Positions 1-7,766 of a stretch of DNA of 16,791 nt are shown one piece after another; within the stretch, counting starts at the first letter, position 1, and each line of letters opens with the position of its first letter. The translations under genes were made by a program, and so were the position numbers. This DNA is from Cyanobacteria bacterium M_surface_7_m2_037 (GTDB taxonomy: Bacteria > Cyanobacteriota > Cyanobacteriia > PCC-6307 > Cyanobiaceae): assembly GCA_016882585.1 (NCBI GenBank), contig VGPP01000025.1:1-16791 (forward strand), given 5' to 3'. The notes below the pieces were generated by a model. It saw only the letters and a list, made by a program, of their open reading frames with translations, searched no databases and was not told the DNA's origin.

Positions 1-629
1 GCGCCGTAGGCCAGACGCACGGCTCCGGCGCTGCGCGGTTTGCGGCCCGCTTCCTCGGCGCGGGCGTAGAGGTAGAGGCTGGCGGTGCTGAGCTGCTGCT
101 GGCGGCAGGCGCCATCGCTGTTGAGATAGATCCGCTCGCTGCTGCGCTCCGCCAGGCCGTTGTAGGGAACGGTGCCGATGGCGTCGTGCCGCGCCAACAG
201 TTCTTGCTCGGCGCCTTTCAGGGTGTCGAGCAGCCGCAGGATTCCCTGGGGCTGATGGATCGGTTGATCGAGGCTTGCGAGCGGCGCGGTGGCCAGGGGC
301 GAGAAGGCGGGGATGTCGTCGGCATTGCCGAAGGCGCTCGCCTCCTTGGCGCCGGTGAGGGCGCGCTCCAGGCCTTGATCGCTGAGGTCGGAGGTGCTGG
401 TCACGCCCACCAGGCCGCCGTCGTTCCACACGCGCACGGTGATCGAGCTGCGTTGGGCGCCCTTCATCTGTTTGGGTTCGCCGCGATCCACCTGCACCGA
501 GATGTCGGTGGAGCAGGCGGCGCCGAGATCCCAGCGGCGGATGCCGTTGGCGGCGGCGATGCTGGCGAGGCTGTTGCGCAGCTGTTCGGCGTTCAGGCCG
601 CTGGCGCTGGAGGTGTTGCTGGTGCTCAT
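1..629 (-). CDS. pmbA: PmbA/TldE-family protein, partial (N-terminal part)
   Basis: This is the non-catalytic partner of the TldD metalloprotease; in characterised bacteria TldD and TldE/PmbA form a heteromeric protease that degrades unfolded or modified peptides in the cytoplasm. The first 209 codons are visible and the 3' end lies beyond the left edge. The ATG at 627-629 gives MSTSNTSSASG and follows the tldD stop after only 2 bases, so the two genes are almost certainly co-transcribed. The visible part has the family's N-terminal features: a DISVQVDRGE segment, a GVTSTSDLS segment like the TldD 'VSTNDLS', and YNGLAERSSERIYLNSDG. No HExxxH motif is seen in the visible part, as expected for the PmbA/TldE branch, but the corresponding position probably lies outside the window. 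Assignment rests on weak resemblance to TldD and on gene order. Confidence 0.82.
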   Translation of the reverse strand, partial: MSTSNTSSASGLNAEQLRNSLASIAAANGIRRWDLGAACSTDISVQVDRGEPKQMKGAQRSSITVRVWNDGGLVGVTSTSDLSDQGLERALTGAKEASAFGNADDIPAFSPLATAPLASLDQPIHQPQGILRLLDTLKGAEQELLARHDAIGTVPYNGLAERSSERIYLNSDGACRQQQLSTASLYLYARAEEAGRKPRSAGAVRLAYG

Positions 630-631
630 GC

Positions 632-2059
632 TCAACGGCCTCCCACGGTGATCGAATCCACCTTGATGTGGGGTTGGCCCACGGTGACAAAAATGCTGCC
701 GCTCACCGAGCCGCAGAAGCCGGCGGCCAGTTCGAGGTCATTGGCGCACATGGAGATGCGCGGCATCACCTCCTTGGCTTCGCCGATCAAGGTGGCGCCC
801 TTCACCGGCTTGGTGAGCTGACCGTTCTCGATCAGGTAGCCCTCCTCCACCGCGAAGTTGAACTGGCCGGTGGGTCCCACGCTGCCGCCACCCATCGATT
901 TGCAGTACAGCCCCTTCTCCACCGATTCGATCAGCTGCTCGGGGGTATGCGGGCCTGCATCGATGTAGGTGTTGCGCATGCGGCTGGCGGCCGCGAAGGT
1001 GTGGCTCTGGCGGCGGCCGCTTCCCGTGCGGGCATGGCCGGTGCGCAGTTCGCCGGCGCGGTCGCTGATGAAGCGCTGCAGCACGCCGTTCTGGATCAAC
1101 ACCGTGCGCTGGGCTTCCATGCCCTCATCGTCCATGGAGAGGGAGCCAAAGGCGCCACCAGTGAGGCCTTCATCGATGGCGGTCACGGCCTCGTGGGCAA
1201 TCACCTCACCCACTCGCTCGGCGAAGGGGGTGGTGCCGCGCTCCACCTGGGTGGTTTCCAGCAGGTGGCCGCAGGCCTCGTGGAAGATCACACCGCCGAA
1301 GCGGTTGGCGAGCACCGCCGGCATCTGGCCGGCCTCCACGTAGTCGGCATAAAGCATCGTGCCGGCACTGCCGCATACCTCAGCGGCGGAGGCGGTGGCG
1401 TCCCAGCGGCGCAGATCATCGGGTTGATCGGAGGTGCCGTAGCGGCGGCCCACGCCGGCGCGGTGCTCCCCGTCGGCCGCCAGCACGTTTAACCCCACCG
1501 ATTGGTGCAGGCGGATGTCGCGGCCGAAGGTGCCATCGCTGGCTGCCACCAGCACCTCCTGCCAGTCGCGGGCGTAGCTGCCGCGGCGGGCCTGCAGGTG
1601 CTTGCCCTGGCGTTGCAGCTGATCGGTGCCCTCCAGCAGGCGGGCGGTGGCCTCCTGGATCTGGGGGCAACGCTGCAGCCAGTCGCCTTTGCTGGTGCCG
1701 AAATCGCGCAGGGCCGGCAGGCCATCAAAGCTGCTGCGGCCATGGCTGCTGGTGGCCAGGCCAAGCATCCCCAGGGCTTGCTCCAGGGCGCGACGCAGCC
1801 CGGTGGGGCTGAGGTCGTTGGTGCTCACGAAGCCGTCGCGATGGCCCAGGAACACCCGGATCCCCGCTCCCATTCCGAAGGCGGGGGTCACGCTGGTGAT
1901 GGTGTCCTGCTCCGCCAGCACGCCGAGGTGATCAGTGCGCTCCAGAAACACCTCCACCAGATCGGCACCGGCCGAGCGGCCGCAGGCCAGGAGGTCCTCA
2001 AGGGCTGGACTCCAGTGGCTGTCGAGGACGCCAGTGGTGGGCGGTGCGGTGGCGATCAC
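632..2059 (-). CDS. tldD: TldD metalloprotease catalytic subunit
   Basis: 475 residues, the usual TldD length. The protein is the zinc-dependent catalytic half of the cytoplasmic TldD/TldE protease. The metal-binding HExxxH motif is intact as HEACGH at residues 260-265. A C-terminal cysteine in GFCGSVSG (about residue 449) matches the position of the third ligand known in E. coli TldD. Other family landmarks are VSTNDLS near 78-84 and SMDDEG and MRNTYIDAG in the second half. The start is GTG at 2057-2059, with no clear Shine-Dalgarno before it. The stop is 2 bases from the pmbA start. An intrinsic terminator for the upstream acsF lies only about 60 bases away, so tldD presumably has its own promoter in 2060-2117, but I see no convincing -35/-10 pair there. 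Confidence 0.93.
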   Translation of the reverse strand: MIATAPPTTGVLDSHWSPALEDLLACGRSAGADLVEVFLERTDHLGVLAEQDTITSVTPAFGMGAGIRVFLGHRDGFVSTNDLSPTGLRRALEQALGMLGLATSSHGRSSFDGLPALRDFGTSKGDWLQRCPQIQEATARLLEGTDQLQRQGKHLQARRGSYARDWQEVLVAASDGTFGRDIRLHQSVGLNVLAADGEHRAGVGRRYGTSDQPDDLRRWDATASAAEVCGSAGTMLYADYVEAGQMPAVLANRFGGVIFHEACGHLLETTQVERGTTPFAERVGEVIAHEAVTAIDEGLTGGAFGSLSMDDEGMEAQRTVLIQNGVLQRFISDRAGELRTGHARTGSGRRQSHTFAAASRMRNTYIDAGPHTPEQLIESVEKGLYCKSMGGGSVGPTGQFNFAVEEGYLIENGQLTKPVKGATLIGEAKEVMPRISMCANDLELAAGFCGSVSGSIFVTVGQPHIKVDSITVGGR

Positions 2060-2117
2060 GCGGGCGCGGGTGGTGAGGGTGGAGCCCTACCGGGCTTGAA
2101 GCTGCTGATTTCCTAGC

Positions 2118-2147
2118 AAAAAGGCCCCAGCCGCAGGGCTGGGGCCT
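2118..2147 (-). terminator. Intrinsic terminator downstream of acsF
   Basis: A perfect 10-base-pair GC-rich stem (GGCCCCAGCC at 2123-2132 and GGCTGGGGCC at 2137-2146) closes a four-base loop. On the minus strand it is followed by a run of five T (2118-2122). It sits about 30 bases past the acsF stop and before tldD, so it should end the acsF transcript and separate it from tldD-pmbA. On the plus strand the hairpin has no T run. Confidence 0.92.
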
Positions 2148-2175
2148 CTCGCGTGCAGAGGTGCTGCTGAGGCGA

Positions 2176-3270
2176 TCAGCGCACGGCGGGCTGGTACTGC
2201 TCGCTGCGGATCGGGCTCATCAGGAACAGCTTGGCCATCTCAGCGGCGTTGGCCACCCAGTAGGGCAGCTTGCGCAGCAGCTTCAGCGGTGCAATGGCAC
2301 CGCTCTCATCGGCGGCCGCCAGCTGAGCGTTGTTGCGCACCAGTTGCTCGAGGCGCTCGTAGAACTTGGGGTGATCCACGTTGAGCACCACGGGGAAGAC
2401 GCGAGCCGAGGTTTCGTTGGTCTTGGCGATCACGTACTTGTCGTACTCGCGGGCATCCAAACCAAGGGCTTCGTAGAACTCCTTGCGGGCCACGTCGCGC
2501 ACGTACATGGTGGCGAACACGGCCAGCAGGAAGAAGCGGCACCACAGGCGTGCCTTCAGGCCAGTCACGCTCTTGGGCTGAGCCTTCATCAGGGCATCGA
2601 AGAAGTCGCCGTGGCGGTTCTCGTCCTGGCACCAGTTCTCGAAGAAGTTGAAGATCGGGAAGATCTTGCTGTCGGGGTTCTTCTCGAGGTGGCGGAAGAT
2701 GGCGATGTAGCGCCAGTAGCCGATCTTCTCGCTCAGGTAGGTGGCGTAGAAGATGTACTCGGGCTTGAAGTAGGTGTAGGCCTTGCTGGCGGTGAGGAAG
2801 CCCAGATCGAGCTGCAGGCCGAAGTCGCTCATCGCCTTGTTGAGGAAGCCGGCATGGCGGGCTTCATCGCGGGCCATGTGGGCGAAGCACTCAGCCAGCA
2901 GCGGGTTCTTCTCTTTGATGCGGCGGCTCAGCTCCTTGTAAAGCAGGAAGCCGGAGAACTCAGACGTGCAGCTCTGCTCGAGAAACTCCACGAACACGCG
3001 GCGGGTCTCGGGATCAAGCTTGTCGGCGGCGCCTTCAAATTCTTCGTTGCGAACGAAGTGATGGCGGTTGTAGTCCTTGCGGAATTCTTCGCAGATGGCT
3101 TCCAGCTCAGCCTCGTTGGGGCTGAGATCCATGGCCGCCATGGCCTCGAAGTCCGTGGTGTAGAAGCGCGGGGTGAGGATCGTGTCCTTCACCGGATCCT
3201 TGATCGCTGGCGCGTCAGGTGTGCCGATGGCTGTTGCGGCGTCGGGTGTGGCAACGGCGGGAGGCACCAT
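2176..3270 (-). CDS. acsF: Magnesium-protoporphyrin IX monomethyl ester (oxidative) cyclase, aerobic di-iron type
   Basis: AcsF (ChlA/CHL27) forms the fifth ring of chlorophyll: it converts Mg-protoporphyrin IX monomethyl ester to divinyl protochlorophyllide using O2, at the thylakoid or cytoplasmic membrane. The 364 residues are close to the family length. Di-iron ligand motifs are visible: E..H in ARDEARHAGF (E136, H139) and in CQDENRHGDF (E217, H220), with an earlier glutamate-rich helix at EFLEQSCTSEFSGF. TPRFYTTDF near residue 33 is the usual N-terminal signature. The first 25 residues are Ala/Pro-rich and probably disordered. The ATG at 3268-3270 has no good ribosome site; a TACGAT-like -10 lies 28-33 bases upstream (3298-3303) without a matching -35. 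It may be co-transcribed with the DUF2996 gene 111 bases upstream and ends at a strong terminator. Confidence 0.96.
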   Translation of the reverse strand: MVPPAVATPDAATAIGTPDAPAIKDPVKDTILTPRFYTTDFEAMAAMDLSPNEAELEAICEEFRKDYNRHHFVRNEEFEGAADKLDPETRRVFVEFLEQSCTSEFSGFLLYKELSRRIKEKNPLLAECFAHMARDEARHAGFLNKAMSDFGLQLDLGFLTASKAYTYFKPEYIFYATYLSEKIGYWRYIAIFRHLEKNPDSKIFPIFNFFENWCQDENRHGDFFDALMKAQPKSVTGLKARLWCRFFLLAVFATMYVRDVARKEFYEALGLDAREYDKYVIAKTNETSARVFPVVLNVDHPKFYERLEQLVRNNAQLAAADESGAIAPLKLLRKLPYWVANAAEMAKLFLMSPIRSEQYQPAVR

Positions 3271-3381
3271 CGGGATGCAACGTTGGACGGAGCATCCATC
3301 GTAGGGGGGGCTGAGGCGGCGCCGAGGCGCAGCTTCACCAGCTGGAACTGAGAGCTGCGCCCAGGCACGGGCCTGATCGGT

Positions 3382-3813
3382 CTAGTTGGCTCCGAGCCAT
3401 TTCTGGCCGTTGAGCCGCTGCACCAGGCGCGACACCAGCAGCGCCAGAGTCATCTTCTTCTCATCGATCAGAAACGACTCCAGCAGGCTCGGCTCCGCGC
3501 CGGCTTCTGCCACGGCAATGGTTTTGGCCGAGCTGATCGCATCGCTGGTGAAGCACAACCAGAAGCGGCGGGCCTGAGGCAGTTCGCCGATCACCATCCA
3601 GCAGGGGCTCCCCACCACCGGCATCGCCCCCTGCTCAAAGCGCAGCTCACAGCTAGGACCCCCATAGGCCTCGATCTCCTTGGCGATTGCCGGGATCAGC
3701 AGGTTGGGAACGAAATCGGCGAAGGGCTTGTCTTCCGGCGCAGGGGGTTTGGCCGGCTTGGCAGGGGCCGCTTCAGCCGGCTTGCTCGGAGCGGGCTGGG
3801 CGGAATCGGTCAC
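3382..3813 (-). CDS. DUF2996 family protein
   Basis: A 143-residue cyanobacterial/plastid-lineage protein of unknown function. After a Pro/Ala/Lys-rich, probably disordered leader (residues 1-29) comes PEDKPFADFVPNLLIPAI, a mixed alpha/beta core with PCWMVIGEL, and the closing signature SFLIDEKKMTL...RLVQRLNGQKWL, which I recognise as typical of DUF2996. There is no signal peptide or membrane segment. The start is GTG at 3811-3813 with GAGG about 11 bases upstream. It lies between a small membrane protein gene and acsF, all on the minus strand. Proximity to acsF suggests, but does not show, a link to chlorophyll synthesis or photosystem assembly. Family assignment is from memory of the C-terminal motif. 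Confidence 0.75.
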   Translation of the reverse strand: MTDSAQPAPSKPAEAAPAKPAKPPAPEDKPFADFVPNLLIPAIAKEIEAYGGPSCELRFEQGAMPVVGSPCWMVIGELPQARRFWLCFTSDAISSAKTIAVAEAGAEPSLLESFLIDEKKMTLALLVSRLVQRLNGQKWLGAN

Positions 3814-3853
3814 CGTCGCAGGCCTCGTGGGGGATGCAGGCGAACTTTAGAGA

Positions 3854-4384
3854 TCACCAGTCCTCGCTGAGTGGCGTGTCCCAGTCGCTGGCATCGGCGG
3901 TGGCGGCTGGCGCGGCAGCAGGGGTGGCGGCAGCGGCAGCGGTGCGTGGTGGGGCGGAGCCTTTGCGGATCACGCGAAAGGGCACCGACACGGTGGGTGC
4001 CGGCTCGCCAGCGCCGCGGGCCGGGCCGGCCCAGGCCGCTGTTGGCGCAGTAGCGGCGGCGGGTGCGTCGTCCCAGGTGTCGCCTTGGTCGGCTTCAGCG
4101 CCGCCAGGGGGCTCGCCGCCCCATCCATCGCTGCGCCGCCGCACCTGACGGCGCGCGGGCGGCGCAGCGTTTTGCCCCTGGAGGGCCAGCGCTGCTCCTC
4201 CGGCGCTCATGGCTGCGCCCAGGCCGGCGGCGGCCGCCAGCCAGGCGCCGAGGGGCCAGGCGGGGGAGCTCCAGGTGAGCAGGCGCACGCTCACCGCCGG
4301 CCTGGGATTGATCGCGGCCACCAACAGCACCGCCAGCAGGGGCGAGAGCAGCGGGAGCAGCAGGATGCGGTGCAGCACGATCAC
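3854..4384 (-). CDS. Small two-helix membrane protein of unknown function
   Basis: 176 residues, function not recognised. Two hydrophobic segments are visible: about residues 2-25 (LHRILLLPLLSPLLAVLLVAA) and 43-68 (WPLGAWLAAAAGLGAAMSAGG), so the protein is probably anchored as a hairpin. A basic RRQVRRRS stretch follows, then a long Ala/Pro/Gly-rich, low-complexity region and two short non-random blocks: VPFRVIRKGS, and a terminal acidic Trp-containing tail, DWDTPLSEDW. The tail looks like a docking peptide, but this is inference. The start is GTG at 4382-4384, 12 bases after the ubiX stop, so it is probably in the same transcript. Coding status is supported by the helices, the operon-like spacing and the patterned C-terminus; the low-complexity middle is only weak evidence. 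Confidence 0.7.
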   Translation of the reverse strand: MIVLHRILLLPLLSPLLAVLLVAAINPRPAVSVRLLTWSSPAWPLGAWLAAAAGLGAAMSAGGAALALQGQNAAPPARRQVRRRSDGWGGEPPGGAEADQGDTWDDAPAAATAPTAAWAGPARGAGEPAPTVSVPFRVIRKGSAPPRTAAAAATPAAAPAATADASDWDTPLSEDW

Positions 4385-4396
4385 GGGGGCGGGGGC

Positions 4397-5026
4397 TCAG
4401 GGCTGGATCGGGCCGCTCCAGCGCTGCAGATTGCCCAGGTCATAGCCGAGGCAATCGAACACCCTGATCACCAGAAAGTCCACCATGTCCTGGATGCTCG
4501 TGGGTTGGTGGTACCAGGCGGGCACCGGCGGGGCAATGCGCGCTCCGGCTTCGGCCAGGGCGGTGAGGTTGCGCAGGTGCACCAGGTTCCAGGGTGTTTC
4601 CCGCGGACAGATGACCAGTGGCCGGCCCTCCTTGAGGTGCACATCGGCGCTGCGCTCCAGCAGATCGGTGGCCACGCCGGAGGCGATGCGGCCCACCGCT
4701 CCCATGGAGCAGGGCAGGATCACCATCCCCCGGGTGCGGTAGCTGCCACTGGCGATGCCGGTGGCCTGATCGTTCCAGCGGTGGCAGCGCAGGGTGCCGC
4801 TGCTGCAGCTGGTGCGCTCCCTCCAGAACTGCTCCTGGGCTTCAGGCTCGCTGGGCACCCGCACGCCGAGCTCGGCCTGCCACACGCCGATGGCGCCGCG
4901 GCTCACCACCAGCTCCACCCGTTCCTCGGCCTGCAGCAGCAGCTGCAAGGCCCGTTCGGCCAGGGGCTGTGCACTGGCGCCAGACACCGCCAGAACAATC
5001 GGGTCACGGCCTCGAGCGTCGCTCAA
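4397..5026 (-). CDS. ubiX: UbiX-type flavin prenyltransferase (TTG start)
   Basis: UbiX joins a dimethylallyl group to FMN, making the prenylated flavin cofactor of UbiD-type decarboxylases; in cyanobacteria this serves plastoquinone synthesis. At 209 residues the length fits. Visible motifs: the N-terminal nucleotide loop AVSGASAQPLAERAL (residues 13-27), PCSMGAVGRIASGVATDLL (105-123) with RSADVHLKEGRPLV after it, RETPWNLVHLRNL (142-154), and IAPPVPAWYHQPTS (164-177). The chosen start is TTG at 5024-5026: GAGGAG lies 8 bases before it, the conserved domain begins about 10 codons later, and no ATG or GTG fits. An in-frame opening further upstream runs inside the preceding gene and is not needed. 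Only 4 bases separate it from the preceding stop, so translation is probably coupled. Confidence 0.9.
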   Translation of the reverse strand: MSDARGRDPIVLAVSGASAQPLAERALQLLLQAEERVELVVSRGAIGVWQAELGVRVPSEPEAQEQFWRERTSCSSGTLRCHRWNDQATGIASGSYRTRGMVILPCSMGAVGRIASGVATDLLERSADVHLKEGRPLVICPRETPWNLVHLRNLTALAEAGARIAPPVPAWYHQPTSIQDMVDFLVIRVFDCLGYDLGNLQRWSGPIQP

Positions 5027-5030
5027 GCGT

Positions 5031-7316
5031 TCACTCCTCGCCCGCGTCGCCGTTGGCGTCGTGGTCACCATCGGGCACGTATTCCTCGTAGCCCTCCGGC
5101 AGCACCACCGCCAGATCGATCTGGTGGCGCAGCACATCCACTTTCTGGATGGTTACTTCCACGGCATCACCGAGCATGTAGGTGCGGCGGTTTTTGCGGC
5201 CCACCAGGCGGTTCTGGCGGGAGCGGTACTCGTACCAGTCGTCCTTGAGGGAGCTCACGTGCACGAGGCCCTCCACCTGGGAGGGGGGCACCTCCACAAA
5301 GAAGCCGTAGCTCTGCACGCCGCTGATCACGCCGGTGAGCGTCTGACCCACCAGCGGTTCGGCCTGGCGGGCCTGGGCCATGGCCAGGGCATCGGCTTGC
5401 AGGTCTGCAGCGAAGCGGCAGCGGCCGTTTAGGCGATGCAGCAGCGCTGTGCTGCGGCCCTCCTCCAGCGGTTGGATCTGGCTGGGGGGCATCAGCGGCC
5501 AATCGATCAGGCCGTGGCTGCTGTCACCGGCGATGTCCACGCGCGTTTTGTGGCGCACGGACGGCCGGTCTTTGCCTTCGCTCAGCAGCAGGCTGAGCAC
5601 GTGCTGGTTCCAGAGATCGGCGTAGTGCAGGCCGGGGCAGCACCAGGGCGCCAGGGCCACCGCTTCACCGGCCAGGGCATTGGCACCGGCTTCGCTGCTG
5701 AAGCTCACCGGCTTGAGCGGCTCGCGCAGTTGCTGTTGCAGCACGCGGCAGCGATCGCTGCCGGCAAAGGCCTGGGCCAGCTCCTGGGCGGTGGCGTTGC
5801 CATCAGCGGAGAGCTCCAGGGGGATCTCCAGGGCCAGGGCTGCCTTGGCGACATCGTTGAGCGCTTCGGCATCCGGGGCGGGATTCAGCGCGAAGATCGC
5901 AGGTAGCTCCAGCGCTGCCAGATGGCGGCCGAGGGCGCGATGGGCGGGCAGCACCAATTCGCGCAGCAGGCCGGAGGGCTGAGTGGCGGGATCCAGCTGC
6001 ACCAACCAACCCTGGCGGCTCTCGTCGGGTTCGGGAATGGCCAGATCGCCCAGATCGTCGATGGCGGGCATGGCCAGATCCAGATCAATCGAGCCGCTGG
6101 CCAGGCGCTGCTGGCGCAGCAGTTGGGCTAGCTCAATCAGCTGCTCCAGCAGCGGCAACTGATCCTTGAGGGCCTTGAGCGCCGCTGGGGTGGTGCGGGC
6201 CTTGGGTTTGCGCTCGGCCAGGGCCTGCAGCGCGTTGGCATCCACTGCGGCATCCACCTTGATGGTGCTGCGGCAGAAGCGGTAATGCTCGAGTTCGCCC
6301 GCGGCGTTGAGCTCCAGCACCACCGAGAGGGCGGCTTCACTGCTGCCGGGCTTGAAGGCTGCGGCCTTGGTGAGGGCCGCTGGCAGCAGCGGCAACCAGC
6401 TGCTGCCCAGGCAGAGGGCTTCCGCCTGCTCGCGCAGATGCTGATCCAGCGCACTGGCAAAACCAACGCGTTCGGACACGGCTGGAGCATGCACCCACAG
6501 GCGGTGGCCGCTGTCGCTGCTCTCCAGCGAGACCGCCGGCAGGATCGGTGCCTCGGCGCTGCTCCAGGGCTGCAGCAGCAGGGTGGGCAGGGCTGTGAGG
6601 TCGTCGCGCTCTTTCGGCTCAAGGCTTTTCAGCGAGGCCTTGGGGGCGGGGGGCTGCTCGCGCAGACCGTGCTTGGTGATCAGCAGATCCAGGTCGGCTT
6701 CCGGCCCGGCATTCACCGGCAGGCTGCGGGCCACATGACCCTGGGAGGGCAGCTGGCCCACCGGATAGCGATCCACCTTCACCTCCACCACCGCTTCATC
6801 GGCGGGTTTGAGGTATTGGCTGTCGCTGGCGGGCAGCTCGATCGTGGCGAGCAGCCGGTCGTCGAGGGGAACAGCCAGCAGGCGCTCGTTCTGCTCTTCC
6901 ACCTGGGCGAGCAGGCTGGTGGTGCTGCGCTCGAGGATGCACTGCACGCCGCCTTCCGGTGAGCGGCGGCGTCCGCCCTCGCGGGTGATGCGCACCAGCA
7001 CCCGATCGCCGTTCCAGGCGTGGTTGAGCTGGTTGTCGCGGATGTAGATGTCTTCGCCGCCGTCGTCGCGCAGGGCGAAGCAGAAGCCTTTGCTGCTGCA
7101 ACGCAGACGCGCTTCGATCAGCCCTTCATCCTCAACCCGGCTGATGCCCGCTTCCGTTTCTTCGAGCACGCCCACGCGCACCAGAGCGGTGAGGGCGATG
7201 CGCAGTTGCTCCTGATCGGCTTTGCTGGCGAGGCCCAGAGCTTTCTCCAGGGCGCTGAGGCTGCGTTGCTCCTGGGCTGGGAGCTGGTCGATCAGGTCGG
7301 CGACCGTGAATTTCAT
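5031..7316 (-). CDS. zam: Zam-like RNase II/R-family protein, probably catalytically degenerate
   Basis: 761 residues with the RNase II/R layout: an N-terminal helical region, a cold-shock-like OB segment (about 72-112, GFCFALRDDGGEDIYIRDNQL...GDRVLVRI), an RNB-like core (about 237-590) and a C-terminal S1 domain (about 655-735, LTGVISGVQSYGFFVEV...GLVHVSSL). The core keeps RNB landmarks such as RDDLTALP, SALDQHLREQAEAL, LRQQRLASGSIDLDL and YADLWNQHVL. The Asp-rich catalytic signature expected after RDDL is replaced by LLLQPWSSAEAPIL, and the TSPIRRYPDL block reads CCPGLHYADL. It resembles the cyanobacterial Zam group, named for acetazolamide resistance, rather than a standard RNase R. The start is ATG at 7314-7316 (MKFTVADLID). 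It lies upstream of ubiX with a 4-base gap. It could act in RNA binding without hydrolysis. Confidence 0.82.
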   Translation of the reverse strand: MKFTVADLIDQLPAQEQRSLSALEKALGLASKADQEQLRIALTALVRVGVLEETEAGISRVEDEGLIEARLRCSSKGFCFALRDDGGEDIYIRDNQLNHAWNGDRVLVRITREGGRRRSPEGGVQCILERSTTSLLAQVEEQNERLLAVPLDDRLLATIELPASDSQYLKPADEAVVEVKVDRYPVGQLPSQGHVARSLPVNAGPEADLDLLITKHGLREQPPAPKASLKSLEPKERDDLTALPTLLLQPWSSAEAPILPAVSLESSDSGHRLWVHAPAVSERVGFASALDQHLREQAEALCLGSSWLPLLPAALTKAAAFKPGSSEAALSVVLELNAAGELEHYRFCRSTIKVDAAVDANALQALAERKPKARTTPAALKALKDQLPLLEQLIELAQLLRQQRLASGSIDLDLAMPAIDDLGDLAIPEPDESRQGWLVQLDPATQPSGLLRELVLPAHRALGRHLAALELPAIFALNPAPDAEALNDVAKAALALEIPLELSADGNATAQELAQAFAGSDRCRVLQQQLREPLKPVSFSSEAGANALAGEAVALAPWCCPGLHYADLWNQHVLSLLLSEGKDRPSVRHKTRVDIAGDSSHGLIDWPLMPPSQIQPLEEGRSTALLHRLNGRCRFAADLQADALAMAQARQAEPLVGQTLTGVISGVQSYGFFVEVPPSQVEGLVHVSSLKDDWYEYRSRQNRLVGRKNRRTYMLGDAVEVTIQKVDVLRHQIDLAVVLPEGYEEYVPDGDHDANGDAGEE

Positions 7317-7425
7317 GATGTTCAGGGGGCATCGGTGGCCTTGACGCCCCGACGATCTGGGTGCCTGGTTCTGGAGACGGCCAACGCCCCCGGAACTGCA
7401 CGAACCCATTCAATCTAGAGGGCGA

Positions 7426-7719
7426 TCATCCTTCGGGCTCGCTGTCCTGGCCGGCTTTGAGCAACAGGCGGGTGCCGATCACCAGGAATCCCACCGAGGC
7501 GGCCAGCTGCAGCGCATCGGCGGGGATCACGGCCGAGAGGGATCCCCCGGCTCCGGCGCCGAGCAGGCTGGCCAGCACCAGGGCCGCGGAGCTGCCGGCA
7601 AACACCGCGCCACTGCGGCTCGAGGTGCCGCTGATCGTCACGATCGCCAGCTGGGTTTTGTCGCCCAGCTCCGCCAGAAACACTGTGGCGAAGGTGGAAG
7701 CCAGAAGCGGCAACTGCAT
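7426..7719 (-). CDS. UPF0016/GDT1-family half-transporter, second copy
   Basis: 97 residues with three hydrophobic segments and one copy of the family signature, ELGDKTQ (residues 17-23). UPF0016 proteins (yeast Gdt1, plant PAM71, Synechocystis Mnx) move Mn2+ and Ca2+ across membranes, and the Glu/Asp of the ExGD[KR][ST] motif line the path. Full-length members carry two such halves; here each half is a separate gene, so this protein probably pairs with the neighbour encoded at 7767-8111. The start chosen is ATG at 7717-7719, just before the hydrophobic part; an in-frame TTG at 7750-7752 would add 11 residues. The gap to the preceding gene is 47 bases. The short tail GQDSEPEG is polar. Confidence 0.88.
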   Translation of the reverse strand: MQLPLLASTFATVFLAELGDKTQLAIVTISGTSSRSGAVFAGSSAALVLASLLGAGAGGSLSAVIPADALQLAASVGFLVIGTRLLLKAGQDSEPEG

Positions 7720-7766
7720 GGTGAGAGAGCTGAGGGGCGGCGTTGAACGCAATCAGTGGAACGCCA

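Noticed and set aside
2161..3351. A 396-codon open frame on the plus strand opposite acsF
   Set aside because: It is antisense to a confidently assigned gene and its composition (repeated Val/Ala/Glu/Leu/Gly) is what the complement of a GC-rich coding frame gives; no family motif is seen.
4085..5248. A 387-codon open frame on the plus strand opposite the small membrane protein and ubiX
   Set aside because: It opposes clear UbiX motifs and consists of Gly/Ala/His/Gln-rich sequence without motifs.
7317..7425. Possible promoter before the Zam-like gene (TAGATT on the minus strand near 7412-7417)
   Set aside because: No -35-like hexamer at the right distance; the match is no better than chance.
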